The notes under the pieces were generated by a model, which saw only the letters and a program-made list of their open reading frames with translations, was not told the DNA's origin and searched no databases. From positions 1,490,663 to 1,554,662 of the forward strand of contig NC_092089.1 in NCBI RefSeq assembly GCF_045679555.1: a stretch of DNA of 64,000 nt, read 5' to 3'. This document shows, piece by piece, positions 1 to 15,000 of the stretch. The DNA comes from Salvelinus alpinus (lineage: Eukaryota; Chordata; Actinopteri; Salmoniformes; Salmonidae). Made by a program: the position numbers and the translations under genes. The number at the start of each line of letters is the position of its first letter. Position 1 is the first letter of the stretch.

Positions 1-3000
1 ACCTCTTCCCTTTTCCCATCTGTCTACATGTTTATACCTCTTCTCTTTCACCCATCTGTCTACATGTTTATACCTCTTCTCTTTCACCCATCTGTCTACA
101 TGTTTATACCTCTTCTCTTTCACCCATCTGTCTACATGTTTATACCTCTTCTCTTTCACCCATTTGTCTACATGTTTATACCTCTTCTCTTTCACCCATC
201 TGTCTACATGTTTATACCTCTTCTCTTTCACCCATCTGTCTACATGTTTATACCTCTTCTCTTTTCCCCATCTGTCTACATGTTTATACCTCTTCTCTTT
301 CCCCCGTCTGTCTACATGTTTCTACCTCTTCTCTTTCACCCATCTGTCTACATGTTTCTACCTCTTCTCTTTCACCATCTGTCTACATGTTTATACCTCT
401 TCTCTTTCACCATCTGTCTACATGTTTATACCTCTTCTCTTTCACCATCTGTCTACATGTTTATACCTCTTCTCTTTACCCCATCTGTCTACATGTTTAT
501 ACCTCTTCTCTTTCACCATCTGTCTACATGTTTATACCTCTTCTCTTTCCCCCATCCGTCTACATGTTTATACCTCTTCTCTTTTCCCCATCTGTCTACA
601 TGTTTATACCTCTTCTCTTTCACCCATCTGTCTACATGTTTATACCTCTTCTCTTTCACCATCTGTCTACATGTTTATACCTCTTCTCTTTCACCATCTG
701 TCTACATGTTTATACCTCTTCTCTTTCACCATCTGTCTACATGTTTATACCTCTTCTCTTTCACCATCTGTCTACATGTTTATACCTCTTCTCTTTCCCC
801 CATCTGTCTACATGTTTATACCTCTTCTCTTTCACCCATCTGTCTACATGTTTATACCTCTTCTCTTTCACCCATCTGTCTACATGTTTATACCTCTTCT
901 CTTTTCCCCATCTGTCTACATGTTTATACCTCTTCTCTTTCCCCCATCTGTCTACATGTTTATACCTCTTCTCTTTCACCATCTGTCTACATGTTTATAC
1001 CTCTTCTCTTTCACCCATCTGTCTACATGTTTATACCTCTTCTCTTTCCCCCATTTGTCTACATGTTTATACCTCTTCTCTTTCACCCATCTGTCTACAT
1101 GTTTATACCTCTTCTCTTTTCCCCATCTGTCTACATGTTTATACCTCTTCTCTTTCCCCCATCTGTCTACATGTTTATACCTCTTCTCTTTCACCCATCT
1201 GTCTACATGTTTATACCTCTTCTCTTTCACCCATCTGTCTACATGTTTATACCTCTTCTCTTTTCCCCATCTGTCTACATGTTTATACCTCTTCTCTTTC
1301 CCCCATCTGTCTACATGTTTATACCTCTTCTCTTTCACCCATCTGTCTACATGTTTATACCTCTTCTCTTTCACCCATCTGTCTACATGTTTATACCTCT
1401 TCTCTTTCACCCATCTGTCTACATGTTTATACCTCTTCTCTTTCACCCATCTGTCTACATGTTTATACCTCTTCTCTTTCACCCATCTGTCTACATGTTT
1501 ATACCTCTTCTCTTTCACCCATCTGTCTACATGTTTATACCTCTTCTCTTTCACCCATCTGTCTACATGTTTATACCTCTTCTCTTTCACCCATCTGTCT
1601 ACATGTTTATACCTCTTCTCTTTCACCCATCTGTCTACATGTTTATACCTCTTCTCTTTCACCCATCTGTCTACATGTTTATACCTCTTCTCTTTCACCC
1701 ATCTGTCTACATGTTTATACCTCTTCTCTTTTCCCCATCTGTCTACATGTTTATACCTCTTTCTCTTTCACCCATCTGTCTACATGTTTATACCTCTTCT
1801 CTACTCTTTCACCCTATCTGTCTACATGTTTATACCTCTTCTCTTTCACCCATCTGTCTACATGTTTATACCTCTTCTCTTTCACCCCATCTGTCTACAT
1901 GTTTATACCTCTTCTCTTTCACCATCTGTCTACATGTTTATACCTCTTCTCTTTCACCCATCTGTCTACATGTTTATACCTCTTCCTATTCACCCATCTG
2001 TCTACATGTTTATACCTCTTCTCTTTCACCCATCTGTCTACATGTTTATACCTCTTCTCTTTCACCATCTGTCTACATGTTTATACCTCTTCTCTTTCAC
2101 CCATCTGTCTACATGTTTATACCTCTTCCTATTCACCCATCTGTCTACATGTTTATACCTCTTCTCTTTCACCCATCTGTCTACATGTTTATACCTCTTC
2201 TCTTTCCCCCATCTGTCTACATGTTTATACCTCTTCTCTTTCACCCATCTGTCTACATGTTTATACCTCTTCTCTTTTCCCCATCTGTCTACATGTTTAT
2301 ACCTCTTCTCTTTCCCCCGTCTGTCTACATGTTTATACCTCTTCTCTTTCACCCATCTGTCTACATGTTTATACCTCTTCTCTTTCACCCATCTGTCTAC
2401 ATGTTTATACCTCTTCTCTTTCCCCATCTGTCTACATGTTTATACCTCTTCTCTTTCCCCCATCTGTCTACATGTTTATACCTCTTCTCTTTTCCCCATC
2501 TGTCTACATGTTTATACCTCTTCTCTTTCCCCCGTCTGTCTACATGTTTATACCTCTTCTCTTTCACCCATCTGTCTACATGTTTATACCTCTTCTCTTT
2601 CACCCATCTGTCTACATGTTTATACCTCTTCTCTTTCCCCATCTGTCTACATGTTTATACCTCTTCTCTTTCACCATCTGTCTACATGTTTATACCTCTT
2701 CTCTTTCCCCATCTGTCTACATGTTTATACCTCTTCTCTTTCACCCATCTGTCTACATGTTTATACCTCTTCTCTTTCCCCCATCTGTCTACATGTTTAT
2801 ACCTCTTCTCTTTCACCCATCTGTCTACATGTTTATACCTCTTCTCTTTCACCCATCTGTCTACATGTTTATACCTCTTCTCTTTCCCCCATCTGTCTAC
2901 ATGTTTATACCTCTTCTATTTCCCCCATCTGTCTACATGTTTATACCTCTTCTCTTTCCCCCATCTGTCTACATGTTTATACCTCTTCTATTTCACCCAT

Positions 3001-6000
3001 CTGTCTACATGTTTATACCTCTTCACTTTACACCATCTGTCTACATGTTTATACCTCTTCTCTTCCACCATCTGTCTACATGTTTATACCTCTTCTCTTT
3101 CACCCATCTGTCTACATGTTTATACCTCTTCTCTTTCACCATCTGTCTACATGTTTATACCTCTTCTCTTTCCCCCATCTGTCTACATGTTTATACCTCT
3201 TCTCTTTCACCCATCTGTCTACATGTTTATACCTCTTCTCTTTCACCCATCTGTCTACATGTTTATACCTCTTCTCTTTTCCCCATCTGTCTACATGTTT
3301 ATACCTCTTCTCTTTCCCCCGTCTGTCTACATGTTTATACGTCTTCTCTTTCACCCATCTGTCTACATGTTTATACCTCTTCTCTTTCACCCATCTGTCT
3401 ACATGTTTATACCTCTTCTCTTTCACCCATCTGTCTACATGTTTATACCTCTTCTCTTTCACCCATCTGTCTACATGTTTATACCTCTTCTCTTTCACCC
3501 ATCTGTCTACATGTTTATACCTCTTCTCTTTCACCCATCTGTCTACATGTTTATACCTCTTCTCTTTCACCCATCTGTCTACATGTTTATACCTCTTCTC
3601 TTTCACCCATCTGTCTACATGTTTATACCTCTTCTCTTTCACCATCTGTCTACATGTTTATACCTCTTCTCTTTCCCCCATCTGTCTACATGTTTATACC
3701 TCTTCTCTTTCACCATCTGTCTACATGTTTATACCTCTTCTCTTTCACCATCTGTCTACATGTTTATACCTCTTCTCTTTACCCCATCTGTCTACATGTT
3801 TATACCTCTTCTCTTTCACCATCTGTCTACATGTTTATACCTCTTCTCTTTCCCCCATCTGTCTACATGTTTATACCTCTTCTCTTTTCCCCATCTGTCT
3901 ACATGTTTATACCTCTTCTCTTTCACCCATCTGTCTACATGTTTATACCACTTCTCTTTCACCCATCTGTCTACATGTTTATGCCTCTTCTCTTTCTCCC
4001 GTCTGTCTACATGTTTATACCTCTTCTCTTTTCTCCATCTTACTACATGTTTATACCTCTTCTCTTTCACCATCTGTCTACATGTTTATACCTCTTCTCT
4101 TTCACCCATCTGTCTACATGTTTATACCTCTTCTCTTTCCCCCATCTGTCTACATGTTTATACCTCTTCTCTTTCACCATCTGTCTACATGTTTATACCT
4201 CTTCTCTTTCACCCATCTGTCTACATGTTTATACCTCTTCTCTTTCCCCCATCTGTCTACATGTTTATACCTCTTCTATTTCACCCATCTGTCTACATGT
4301 TTATACCTCTTCACTTTACACCATCTGTCTACATGTTTATACCTCTTCTCTTTCACCATCTGTCTACATGTTTATACCTCTTCTCTTTCCCCCATCTGTC
4401 TACATGTTTATACCTCTTCTCTTTCACCCATCTGTCTACATGTTTATACCTCTTCTCTTTCACCCATCTGTCTACATGTTTATACCTCTTCTCTTTCACC
4501 CATCTGTCTACATGTTTATACCTCTTCTCTTTTCCCCATCTGTCTACATGTTTATACCTCTTCTCTTTCACCCATCTGTCTACATGTTTATACCTCTTCT
4601 CTTTCACCCATCTGTCTACATGTTTATACCTCTTCTCTTTCACCCATCTGTCTACATGTTTATACCTCTTCTCTTTCACCCATCTGTCTACATGTTTATA
4701 CCTCTTCTCTTTCACCCATTTGTCTACATGTTTATACCTCTTCTCTTTCACCCATCTGTCTACATGTTTATACCTCTTCTCTTTTCCCCATCTGTCTACA
4801 TGTTTATACCTCTTCTCTTTCCCCCGTCTGTCTACATGTTTATACCTCTTCTCTTTCACCCATCTGTCTACATGTTTATACCTCTTCTCTTTTCCCCATC
4901 TGTCTACATGTTTATACCTCTTCTCTTTCACCCATCTGTCTACATGTTTATACCTCTTCTCTTTACCCCATCTGTCTACATGTTTATACCTCTTCTCTTT
5001 CCCCCATCTGTCTACATGTTTATACCTCTTCTCTTTCACCCATCTGTCTACATGTTTATACCTCTTCTCTTTACCCCATCTGTCTACATGTTTATACCTC
5101 TTCTCTTTCACCCATCTGTCTACATGTTTATACCTCTTCTCTTTTCCCCATCTGTCTACATGTTTATACCTCTTCTCTTTCACCCATCTGTCTACATGTT
5201 TATACCTCTTCTCTTTACCCCATCTGTCTACATGTTTATACCTCTTCTCTTTCCCCCATCTGTCTACATGTTTATACCTCTTCTCTTTCCCCCATCTGTC
5301 TACATGTTTATACCTCTTCTATTTCACCCATCTGTCTACATGTTTATACCTCTTCACTTTACACCATCTGTCTACATGTTTATACCTCTTCTCTTCCACC
5401 ATCTGTCTACATGTTTATACCTCTTCTCTTTCACCCATCTGTCTACATGTTTATACCTCTTCTCTTTCACCATCTGTCTACATGTTTATACCTCTTCTCT
5501 TTCCCCCATCTGTCTACATGTTTATACCTCTTCTCTTTCACCCATCTGTCTACATGTTTATACCTCTTCTCTTTCACCCATCTGTCTACATGTTTATACC
5601 TCTTCTCTTTCACCATCGGTCTACATGTTTATACCTCTTCTCTTTCACCATCGGTCTACATGTTTATACCTCTTCTCTTTTCCCCATCTGTCTACATGTT
5701 TATACCTCTTCTCTTTCCCCCGTCTGTCTACATGTTTATACCTCTTCTCTTTCCCCCGTCTGTCTACATGTTTATACCTCTTCTCTTTCACCCGTCTGTC
5801 TACATGTTTATACCTCTTCTCTTTCACCATCGGTCTACATGTTTATACCTCTTCTCTTTTCCCCATCTGTCTACATGTTTATACCTCTTCTCTTTCACCC
5901 ATCTGTCTACATGTTTATGCCTCTTCTCTTTACCCATCTGTCTACATGTTTATACCTCATCTCTTTCACCCATCTGTCTATATGTTTATACCTCTTCTCT

Positions 6001-9000
6001 TTCACCCGTCTGTCTACATGTTTATACCTCTTCTCTTTTCCTCATCTGTCTACATGTTCATGCCTCTTCTCTTTCACCCATCTGTCTACATGTTTATACC
6101 TCTTCTCTTTTCCCCATCTGTCTACATGTTTATACCTCTTCTCTTTCACCCATCTGTCTACATGTTTATACCTCTTCTCTTTCACCCATCTGTCTACATG
6201 TTTATACCTCTTCTCTTTTCCCCATCTGTCTACATGTTTATACCTCTTCTATTTCACCCATCTGTCTACATGTTTATACCTCTTCACTTTACACCATCTG
6301 TCTACATGTTTATACCTCTTCTCTTTCACCATCTGTCTACATGTTTATACCTCTTCTCTTTCCCCCATCTGTCTACATGTTTATACCTCTTCTCTTTCAC
6401 CCATCTGTCTACATGTTTATACCTCTTCTCTTTCACCCATCTGTCTACATGTTTATACCTCTTCTCTTTCACCCATCTGTCTACATGTTTATACCTCTTC
6501 TCTTTTCCCCATCTGTCTACATGTTTATACCTCTTCTCTTTCACCCATCTGTCTACATGTTTATACCTCTTCTCTTTCACCCATCTGTCTACATGTTTAT
6601 ACCTCTTCTCTTTTCCCCATCTGTCTACATGTTTATACCTCTTCTCTTTCACCCATCTGTCTACATGTTTATACCTCTTCTCTTTCACCCATCTGTCTAC
6701 ATGTTTATACCTCTTCTCTTTCACCCATCTGTCTACATGTTTATACCTCTTCTCTTTTCCCCATCTGTCTACATGTTTATACCTCTTCTCTTTCACCCAT
6801 CTGTCTACATGTTTATACCTCTTCTCTTTCACCCATCTGTCTACATGTTTATACCTCTTCTCTTTCACCCATCTGTCTACATGTTTATACCTCTTCTCTT
6901 TCACCCATCTGTCTACATGTTTATACCTCTTCTCTTTCACCCATCTGTCTACATGTTTATACCTCTTCTCTTTTCCCCATCTGTCTACATGTTTATACCT
7001 CTTCTCTTTCCCCCGTCTGTCTACATGTTTATACCTCTTCTCTTTCACCCATCTGTCTACATGTTTATACCTCTTCTCTTTTCCCCATCTGTCTACATGT
7101 TTATACCGCTTCTCTTTTCCCCATCTGTCTACATGTTTATACCTCTTCTCTTTCACCCATCTGTCTACATGTTTATACCTCTTCTCTTTCACCCATCTGT
7201 CTACATGTTTATACCTCTTCTCTTTCACCCATCTGTCTACATGTTTATACCTCTTCTCTTTCACCCATCTGTCTACATGTTTATACCTCTTCTCTTTTCC
7301 CCATCTGTCTACATGTTTATACCTCTTCTCTTTCCCCCGTATGTCTACATGTTTATACCTCTTCTCTTTCACCCATCTGTCTACATGTTTATACCTCTTC
7401 TCTTTCACCCATCTGTCTACATGTTTATACCTCTTCTCTTTCACCCATCTGTCTACATGTTTATACCTCTTCTCTTTCACCCATCTGTCTACATGTTTAT
7501 ACCTCTTCTCTTTCACCCATCTGTCTACATGTTTATACCTCTTCTCTTTCACCCATTTGTCTACATGTTTATACCTCTTCTCTTTCACCCATCTGTCTAC
7601 ATGTTTATACCTCTTCTCTTTTCCCCATCTGTCTACATGTTTATACCTTTTCTCTTTCACCCATCTGTCTACATGTTTATACCTCTTCTCTTTTACCCAT
7701 CTGTCTACATGTTTATACCTCTTCCCTTTTCCCATCTGTCTACATGTTTCTACCTCTTCTCTTTCACCATCTGTCTACATGTTTATACCTCTTCTCTTTC
7801 ACCATCTGTCTACATGTTTATACCTCTTCTCTTTACCCCATCTGTCTACATGTTTATACCTCTTCTCTTTCACCATCTGTCTACATGTTTATACCTCTTC
7901 TCTTTTCCCCATCTGTCTACATGTTTATACCTCTTCTCTTTCACCCATCTGTCTACATGTTTATACCTCTTCTCTTTCACCCATCTGTCTACATGTTTAT
8001 ACCTCTTCTCTTTTCCCCATCTGTCTACATGTTTATACCTCTTCTCTTTCACCCATCTGTCTACATGTTTATACCTCTTCTCTTTCACCCATCTGTCTAC
8101 ATGTTTATACCTCTTCTCTTTCACCCATCTGTCTACATGTTTATACCTCTTCTCTTTTCCCCATCTGTCTACATGTTTATACCTTTTCTCTTTCACCCAT
8201 CTGTCTACATGTTTATACCTCTTCTCTTTACCCCATCTGTCTACATGTTTATACCTCTTCTCTTTCACCCATCTGTCTACATGTTTATACCTCTTCTCTT
8301 TCACCCATCTGTCTACATGTTTCTACCTCTTCTCTTTCACCATCTGTCTACATGTTTATACCTCTTCTCTTTCACCATCTGTCTACATGTTTATACCTCT
8401 TCTCTTTCACCATCTGTCTACATGTTTATACCTCTTCTCTTTACCCCATCTGTCTACATGTTTATACCTCTTCTCTTTCACCATCTGTCTACATGTTTAT
8501 ACCTCTTCTCTTTCCCCCATCTGTCTACATGTTTATACCTCTTCTCTTTTCCCCATCTGTCTACATGTTTATACCTCTTCTCTTTTCCCCATCTGTCTAC
8601 ATGTTTATACCTCTTCTCTTTACCCCATCTGTCTACATGTTTATACCTCTTCTCTTTCACCATCTGTCTACATGTTTATACCTCTTCTCTTTCCCCCATC
8701 TGTCTACATGTTTATACTTCTTCTCTTTCACCCATCTGTCTACATGTTTATACCTCTTCTCTTTCACCCATCTGTCTACATGTTTATACCTCTTCTCTTT
8801 CCCCCGTCTGTCTACATGTTTATACCTCTTCTCTTTCACCCGTCTGTCTACATGTTTATACCTCTTCTCTTTCACCCGTCTGTCTACATGTTTATACCTC
8901 TTCTCTTTCACCCATCTGTCTACATGTTTCTACCTCTTCTCTTTCACCATCTGTCTACATGTTTATACCTCTTCTCTTTCACCATCTGTCTACATGTTTA

Positions 9001-12000
9001 TACCTCTTCTCTTTCACCATCTGTCTACATGTTTATACCTCTTCTCTTTACCCCATCTGTCTACATGTTTATACCTCTTCTCTTTCACCATCTGTCTACA
9101 TGTTTATACCTCTTCTCTTTTCCCCATCTGTCTACATGTTTATACCTCTTCTCTTTCACCCATCTGTCTACATGTTTATACCTCTTCTCTTTCACCCATC
9201 TGTCTACATGTTTATACCTCTTCTCTTTTCCCCATCTGTCTACATGTTTATACCTCTTCTCTTTCACCCATCTGTCTACATGTTTATACCTCTTCTCTTT
9301 CACCCATCTGTCTACATGTTTATACCTCTTCTCTTTCACCCATCTGTCTACATGTTTATACCTCTTCTCTTTCACCCATCTTTCTACATGTTTATACCTC
9401 TTCTCTTTCACCCATCTGTCTACATGTTTATACCTCTTCTCTTTCACCCATCTGTCTACATGTTTATACCTCTTCTCTTTTCCCCATCTGTCTACATGTT
9501 TATACCTCTTCTCTTTCCCCCGTCTGTCTACATGTTTATACCTCTTCTCTTTCACCCGTCTGTCTACATGTTTATACCTCTTCTCTTTTCCCCATCTGTC
9601 TACATGTTTATACCTCTTCTCTTTTCCCCATCTGTCTACATGTTTATACCTCTTCTCTTTCACCCATCTGTCTACATGTTTATACCTCTTCTCTTTCACC
9701 CATCTGTCTACATGTTTATACCTCTTCTCTTTCACCCATCTGTCTACATGTTTATACCTCTTCTCTTTTCCCATCTGTCTACATGTTTATACCTCTTCTC
9801 TTTCACCCATCTGTCTACATGTTTATACCTCTTCTCTTTCACCCATCTGTCTACATGTTTATACCTCTTCTCTTTCACCATCTGTCTACATGTTTATACC
9901 TCTTCTCTTTCCCCCGTATGTCTACATGTTTATACCTCTTCTCTTTCACCCATCTGTCTACATGTTTATACCTCTTCTCTTTCACCCATCTGTCTACATG
10001 TTTATACCTCTTCTCTTTCACCCATCTGTCTACATGTTTATACCTCTTCTCTTTCACCCATCTGTCTACATGTTTATACCTCTTCTCTTTCACCCATCTG
10101 TCTACATGTTTATACCTCTTCTCTTTCACCCATTTGTCTACATGTTTATACCTCTTCTCTTTCACCCATCTGTCTACATGTTTATACCTCTTCTCTTTTC
10201 CCCATCTGTCTACATGTTTATACCTTTTCTCTTTCACCCATCTGTCTACATGTTTATACCTCTTCTCTTTCACCCATCTGTCTACATGTTTATACCTCTT
10301 CTCTTTCACCCATCTGTCTACATGTTTCTACCTCTTCTCTTTCACCATCTGTCTACATGTTTATACCTCTTCTCTTTCACCATCTGTCTACATGTTTATA
10401 CCTCTTCTCTTTCACCATCTGTCTACATGTTTATACCTCTTCTCTTTCACCCATCTGTCTACATGTTTATACCTCTTCTCTTTCACCCATCTGTCTACAT
10501 GTTTATACCTCTTCTCTTTCACCCATCTGTCTACATGTTTATACCTCTTCTCTTTTCCCATCTGTCTACATGTTTATACCTCTTCTCTTTCACCCATCTG
10601 TCTACATGTTTATACCTCTTCTCTTTCACCCATCTGTCTACATGTTTATACCTCTTCTCTTTCACCATCTGTCTACATGTTTATACCTCTTCTCTTTCCC
10701 CCGTATGTCTACATGTTTATACCTCTTCTCTTTCACCCATCTGTCTACATGTTTATACCTCTTCTCTTTCACCCATCTGTCTACATGTTTATACCTCTTC
10801 TCTTTCACCCATCTGTCTACATGTTTATACCTCTTCTCTTTCACCCATCTGTCTACATGTTTCTACCTCTTCTCTTTCACCATCTGTCTACATGTTTATA
10901 CCTCTTCTCTTTCACCATCTGTCTACATGTTTATACCTCTTCTCTTTCACCATCTGTCTACATGTTTATACCTCTTCTCTTTACCCCATCTGTCTACATG
11001 TTTATACCTCTTCTCTTTCACCATCTGTCTACATGTTTATACCTCTTCTCTTTTCCCCATCTGTCTACATGTTTATACCTCTTCTCTTTCACCCATCTGT
11101 CTACATGTTTATACCTCTTCTCTTTCACCCATCTGTCTACATGTTTATACCTCTTCTCTTTTCCCCATCTGTCTACATGTTTATACCTCTTCTCTTTCAC
11201 CCATCTGTCTACATGTTTATACCTCTTCTCTTTCACCCATCTGTCTACATGTTTATACCTCTTCTCTTTCACCCATCTGTCTACATGTTTATACCTCTTC
11301 TCTTTCACCCATCTGTCTACATGTTTATACCTCTTCTCTTTCACCCATCTGTCTACATGTTTATACCTCTTCTCTTTCACCCATCTGTCTACATGTTTAT
11401 ACCTCTTCTCTTTTCCCCATCTGTCTACATGTTTATACCTCTTCTCTTTCCCCCATCTGTCTACATGTTTATACCTCTTCTCTTTCACCCATCTGTCTAC
11501 ATGTTTATACCTCTTCTCTTTTCCCCATCTGTCTACATGTTTATACCTCTTCTCTTTTCCCCATCTGTCTACATGTTTATACCTCTTCTCTTTCACCCAT
11601 CTGTCTACATGTTTATACCTCTTCTCTTTCACCCATCTGTCTACATGTTTATACCTCTTCTCTTTCACCCATCTGTCTACATGTTTATACCTCTTCTCTT
11701 TTCCCATCTGTCTACATGTTTATACCTCTTCTCTTTCACCCATCTGTCTACATGTTTATACCTCTTCTCTTTCACCCATCTGTCTACATGTTTATACCTC
11801 TTCTCTTTCACCATCTGTCTACATGTTTATACCTCTTCTCTTTCCCCCGTATGTCTACATGTTTATACCTCTTCTCTTTCACCCATCTGTCTACATGTTT
11901 ATACCTCTTCTCTTTCACCCATCTGTCTACATGTTTATACCTCTTCTCTTTCACCCATCTGTCTACATGTTTATACCTCTTCTCTTTCACCCATCTGTCT

Positions 12001-15000
12001 ACATGTTTATACCTCTTCTCTTTCACCCATCTGTCTACATGTTTATACCTCTTCTCTTTCACCCATCTGTCTACATGTTTATACCTCTTCTCTTTCACCC
12101 ATCTGTCTACATGTTTATACCTCTTCTCTTTTCCCCATCTGTCTACATGTTTATACCTTTTCTCTTTCACCCATCTGTCTACATGTTTATACCTCTTCTC
12201 TTTCACCCATCTGTCTACATGTTTATACCTCTTCTCTTTCACCCATCTGTCTACATGTTTCTACCTCTTCTCTTTCACCATCTGTCTACATGTTTATACC
12301 TCTTCTCTTTCACCATCTGTCTACATGTTTATACCTCTTCTCTTTCACCATCTGTCTACATGTTTATACCTCTTCTCTTTCACCCATCTGTCTACATGTT
12401 TATACCTCTTCTCTTTCACCCATCTGTCTACATGTTTATACCTCTTCTCTTTCACCCATCTGTCTACATGTTTATACCTCTTCTCTTTTCCCATCTGTCT
12501 ACATGTTTATACCTCTTCTCTTTCACCCATCTGTCTACATGTTTATACCTCTTCTCTTTCACCCATCTGTCTACATGTTTATACCTCTTCTCTTTCACCA
12601 TCTGTCTACATGTTTATACCTCTTCTCTTTCCCCCGTATGTCTACATGTTTATACCTCTTCTCTTTCACCCATCTGTCTACATGTTTATACCTCTTCTCT
12701 TTCACCCATCTGTCTACATGTTTATACCTCTTCTCTTTCACCCATCTGTCTACATGTTTATACCTCTTCTCTTTCACCCATTTGTCTACATGTTTATACC
12801 TCTTCTCTTTCACCCATCTGTCTACATGTTTATACCTCTTCTCTTTTCCCCATCTGTCTACATGTTTATACCTTTTCTCTTTCACCCATCTGTCTACATG
12901 TTTATACCTCTTCTCTTTCACCCATCTGTCTACATGTTTATACCTCTTCTCTTTCACCCATCTGTCTACATGTTTCTACCTCTTCTCTTTCACCATCTGT
13001 CTACATGTTTATACCTCTTCTCTTTCACCATCTGTCTACATGTTTATACCTCTTCTCTTTCACCATCTGTCTACATGTTTATACCTCTTCTCTTTACCCC
13101 ATCTGTCTACATGTTTATACCTCTTCTCTTTCACCATCTGTCTACATGTTTATACCTCTTCTCTTTCCCCCATCTGTCTACATGTTTATACCTCTTCTCT
13201 TTTCCCCATCTGTCTACATGTTTATACCTCTTCTCTTTTCCCCATCTGTCTACATGTTTATACCTCTTCTCTTTCCCCCATCTGTCTACATGTTTATACC
13301 TCTTCTCTTTTCCCCATCTGTCTACATGTTTATACCTCTTCTCTTTCCCCCATCTGTCTACATGTTTATACTTCTTCTCTTTCACCCATCTGTCTACATG
13401 TTTATACCTCTTCTCTTTCACCCATCTGTCTACATGTTTATACCTCTTCTCTTTCCCCCGTCTGTCTACATGTTTATACCTCTTCTCTTTCACCCGTCTG
13501 TCTACATGTTTATACCTCTTCTCTTTCACCCGTCTGTCTACATGTTTATACCTCTTCTCTTTCACCCATCTGTCTACATGTTTATACCTCTTCTCTTTCA
13601 CCCATCTGTCTACATGTTTATACCTCTTCTCTTTCACCCATCTGTCTACATGTTTATACCTCTTCTCTTTTCCCCATCTGTCTACATGTTTATACCTCTT
13701 CTCTTTCCCCCGTATGTCTACATGTTTATACCTCTTCTCTTTCACCCATCTGTCTACATGTTTATACCTCTTCTCTTTCACCCATCTGTCTACATGTTTA
13801 TACCTCTTCTCTTTCACCCATCTGTCTACATGTTTATACCTCTTCTCTTTCACCCATCTGTCTACATGTTTATACCTCTTCTCTTTCACCCATTTGTCTA
13901 CATGTTTATACCTCTTCTCTTTCACCCATCTGTCTACATGTTTATACCTCTTCTCTTTTCCCCATCTGTCTACATGTTTATACCTTTTCTCTTTCACCCA
14001 TCTGTCTACATGTTTATACCTCTTCTCTTTCACCCATCTGTCTACATGTTTATACCTCTTCTCTTTCACCCATCTGTCTACATGTTTATACCTCTTCTCT
14101 TTCACCCATCTGTCTACATGTTCATACCTCTTCTCTTTCCCTCATCTGTCTACATTTTTATACCTCTTCTCTTTCACCATCTGTCTACATGTTTATACCT
14201 CTTCTCTTTTCCTCATCTGTCTACATGTTTATGCCTCTTCTCTTTCCCCCATCTGTCTACATGTTTATACCTCTTCTCTTTTCCTCATCTGTCTACATGT
14301 TTATGCCTCTTCTCTTTCCCCCATCTGTCTGTATGTTTATACCTCTTCTCTTTCACCCACCTGTCTGTATGTTTATACCTCTTCTCTTTCACCCGTCTGT
14401 CTACATGTTTATACCTCTTCTCTTTTCCCCATCTGTCTACATGTTCATGCCTCTTCTCTTTCACCCATCTGTCTACATGTTTATACCTCTTCTCTTTACC
14501 CCATCTGTCTACATGTTTATACCTCTTCTCTTTCACCCATCTGTCTACATGTTTATGCCTCTTCTCTTTACCCATCTGTCTACATGTTTATACCTCTTCT
14601 CTTTCTCCCATCTGTCTACATGTTTATACCTCTTCTCTTTCACCCGTCTGTCTACATGTTTATACCTCTTCTCTTTCACCCATCTGTCTACATGTTTATA
14701 CCTCTTCTCTTTCTCCCATCTGTCTACATGTTTATACCTCTTCTCTTTACCCCATCTGTCTACATGTTTATACCTCTTCTCTTTCACCCATCTGTCTACA
14801 TGTTTATACCTCTTCTCTTTCCCCCGTCTGTCTGTATGTTTATACCTCTTCTCTTTCACCCATCTGTCTACATGTTTATGCCTCTTCTCTTTACCCATCT
14901 GTCTACATGTTTATACCTCTTCTCTTTCTCCCATCTGTCTACATGTTTATACCTCTTCTCTTTCACCCGTCTGTCTACATGTTTATACCTCTTCTCTTTC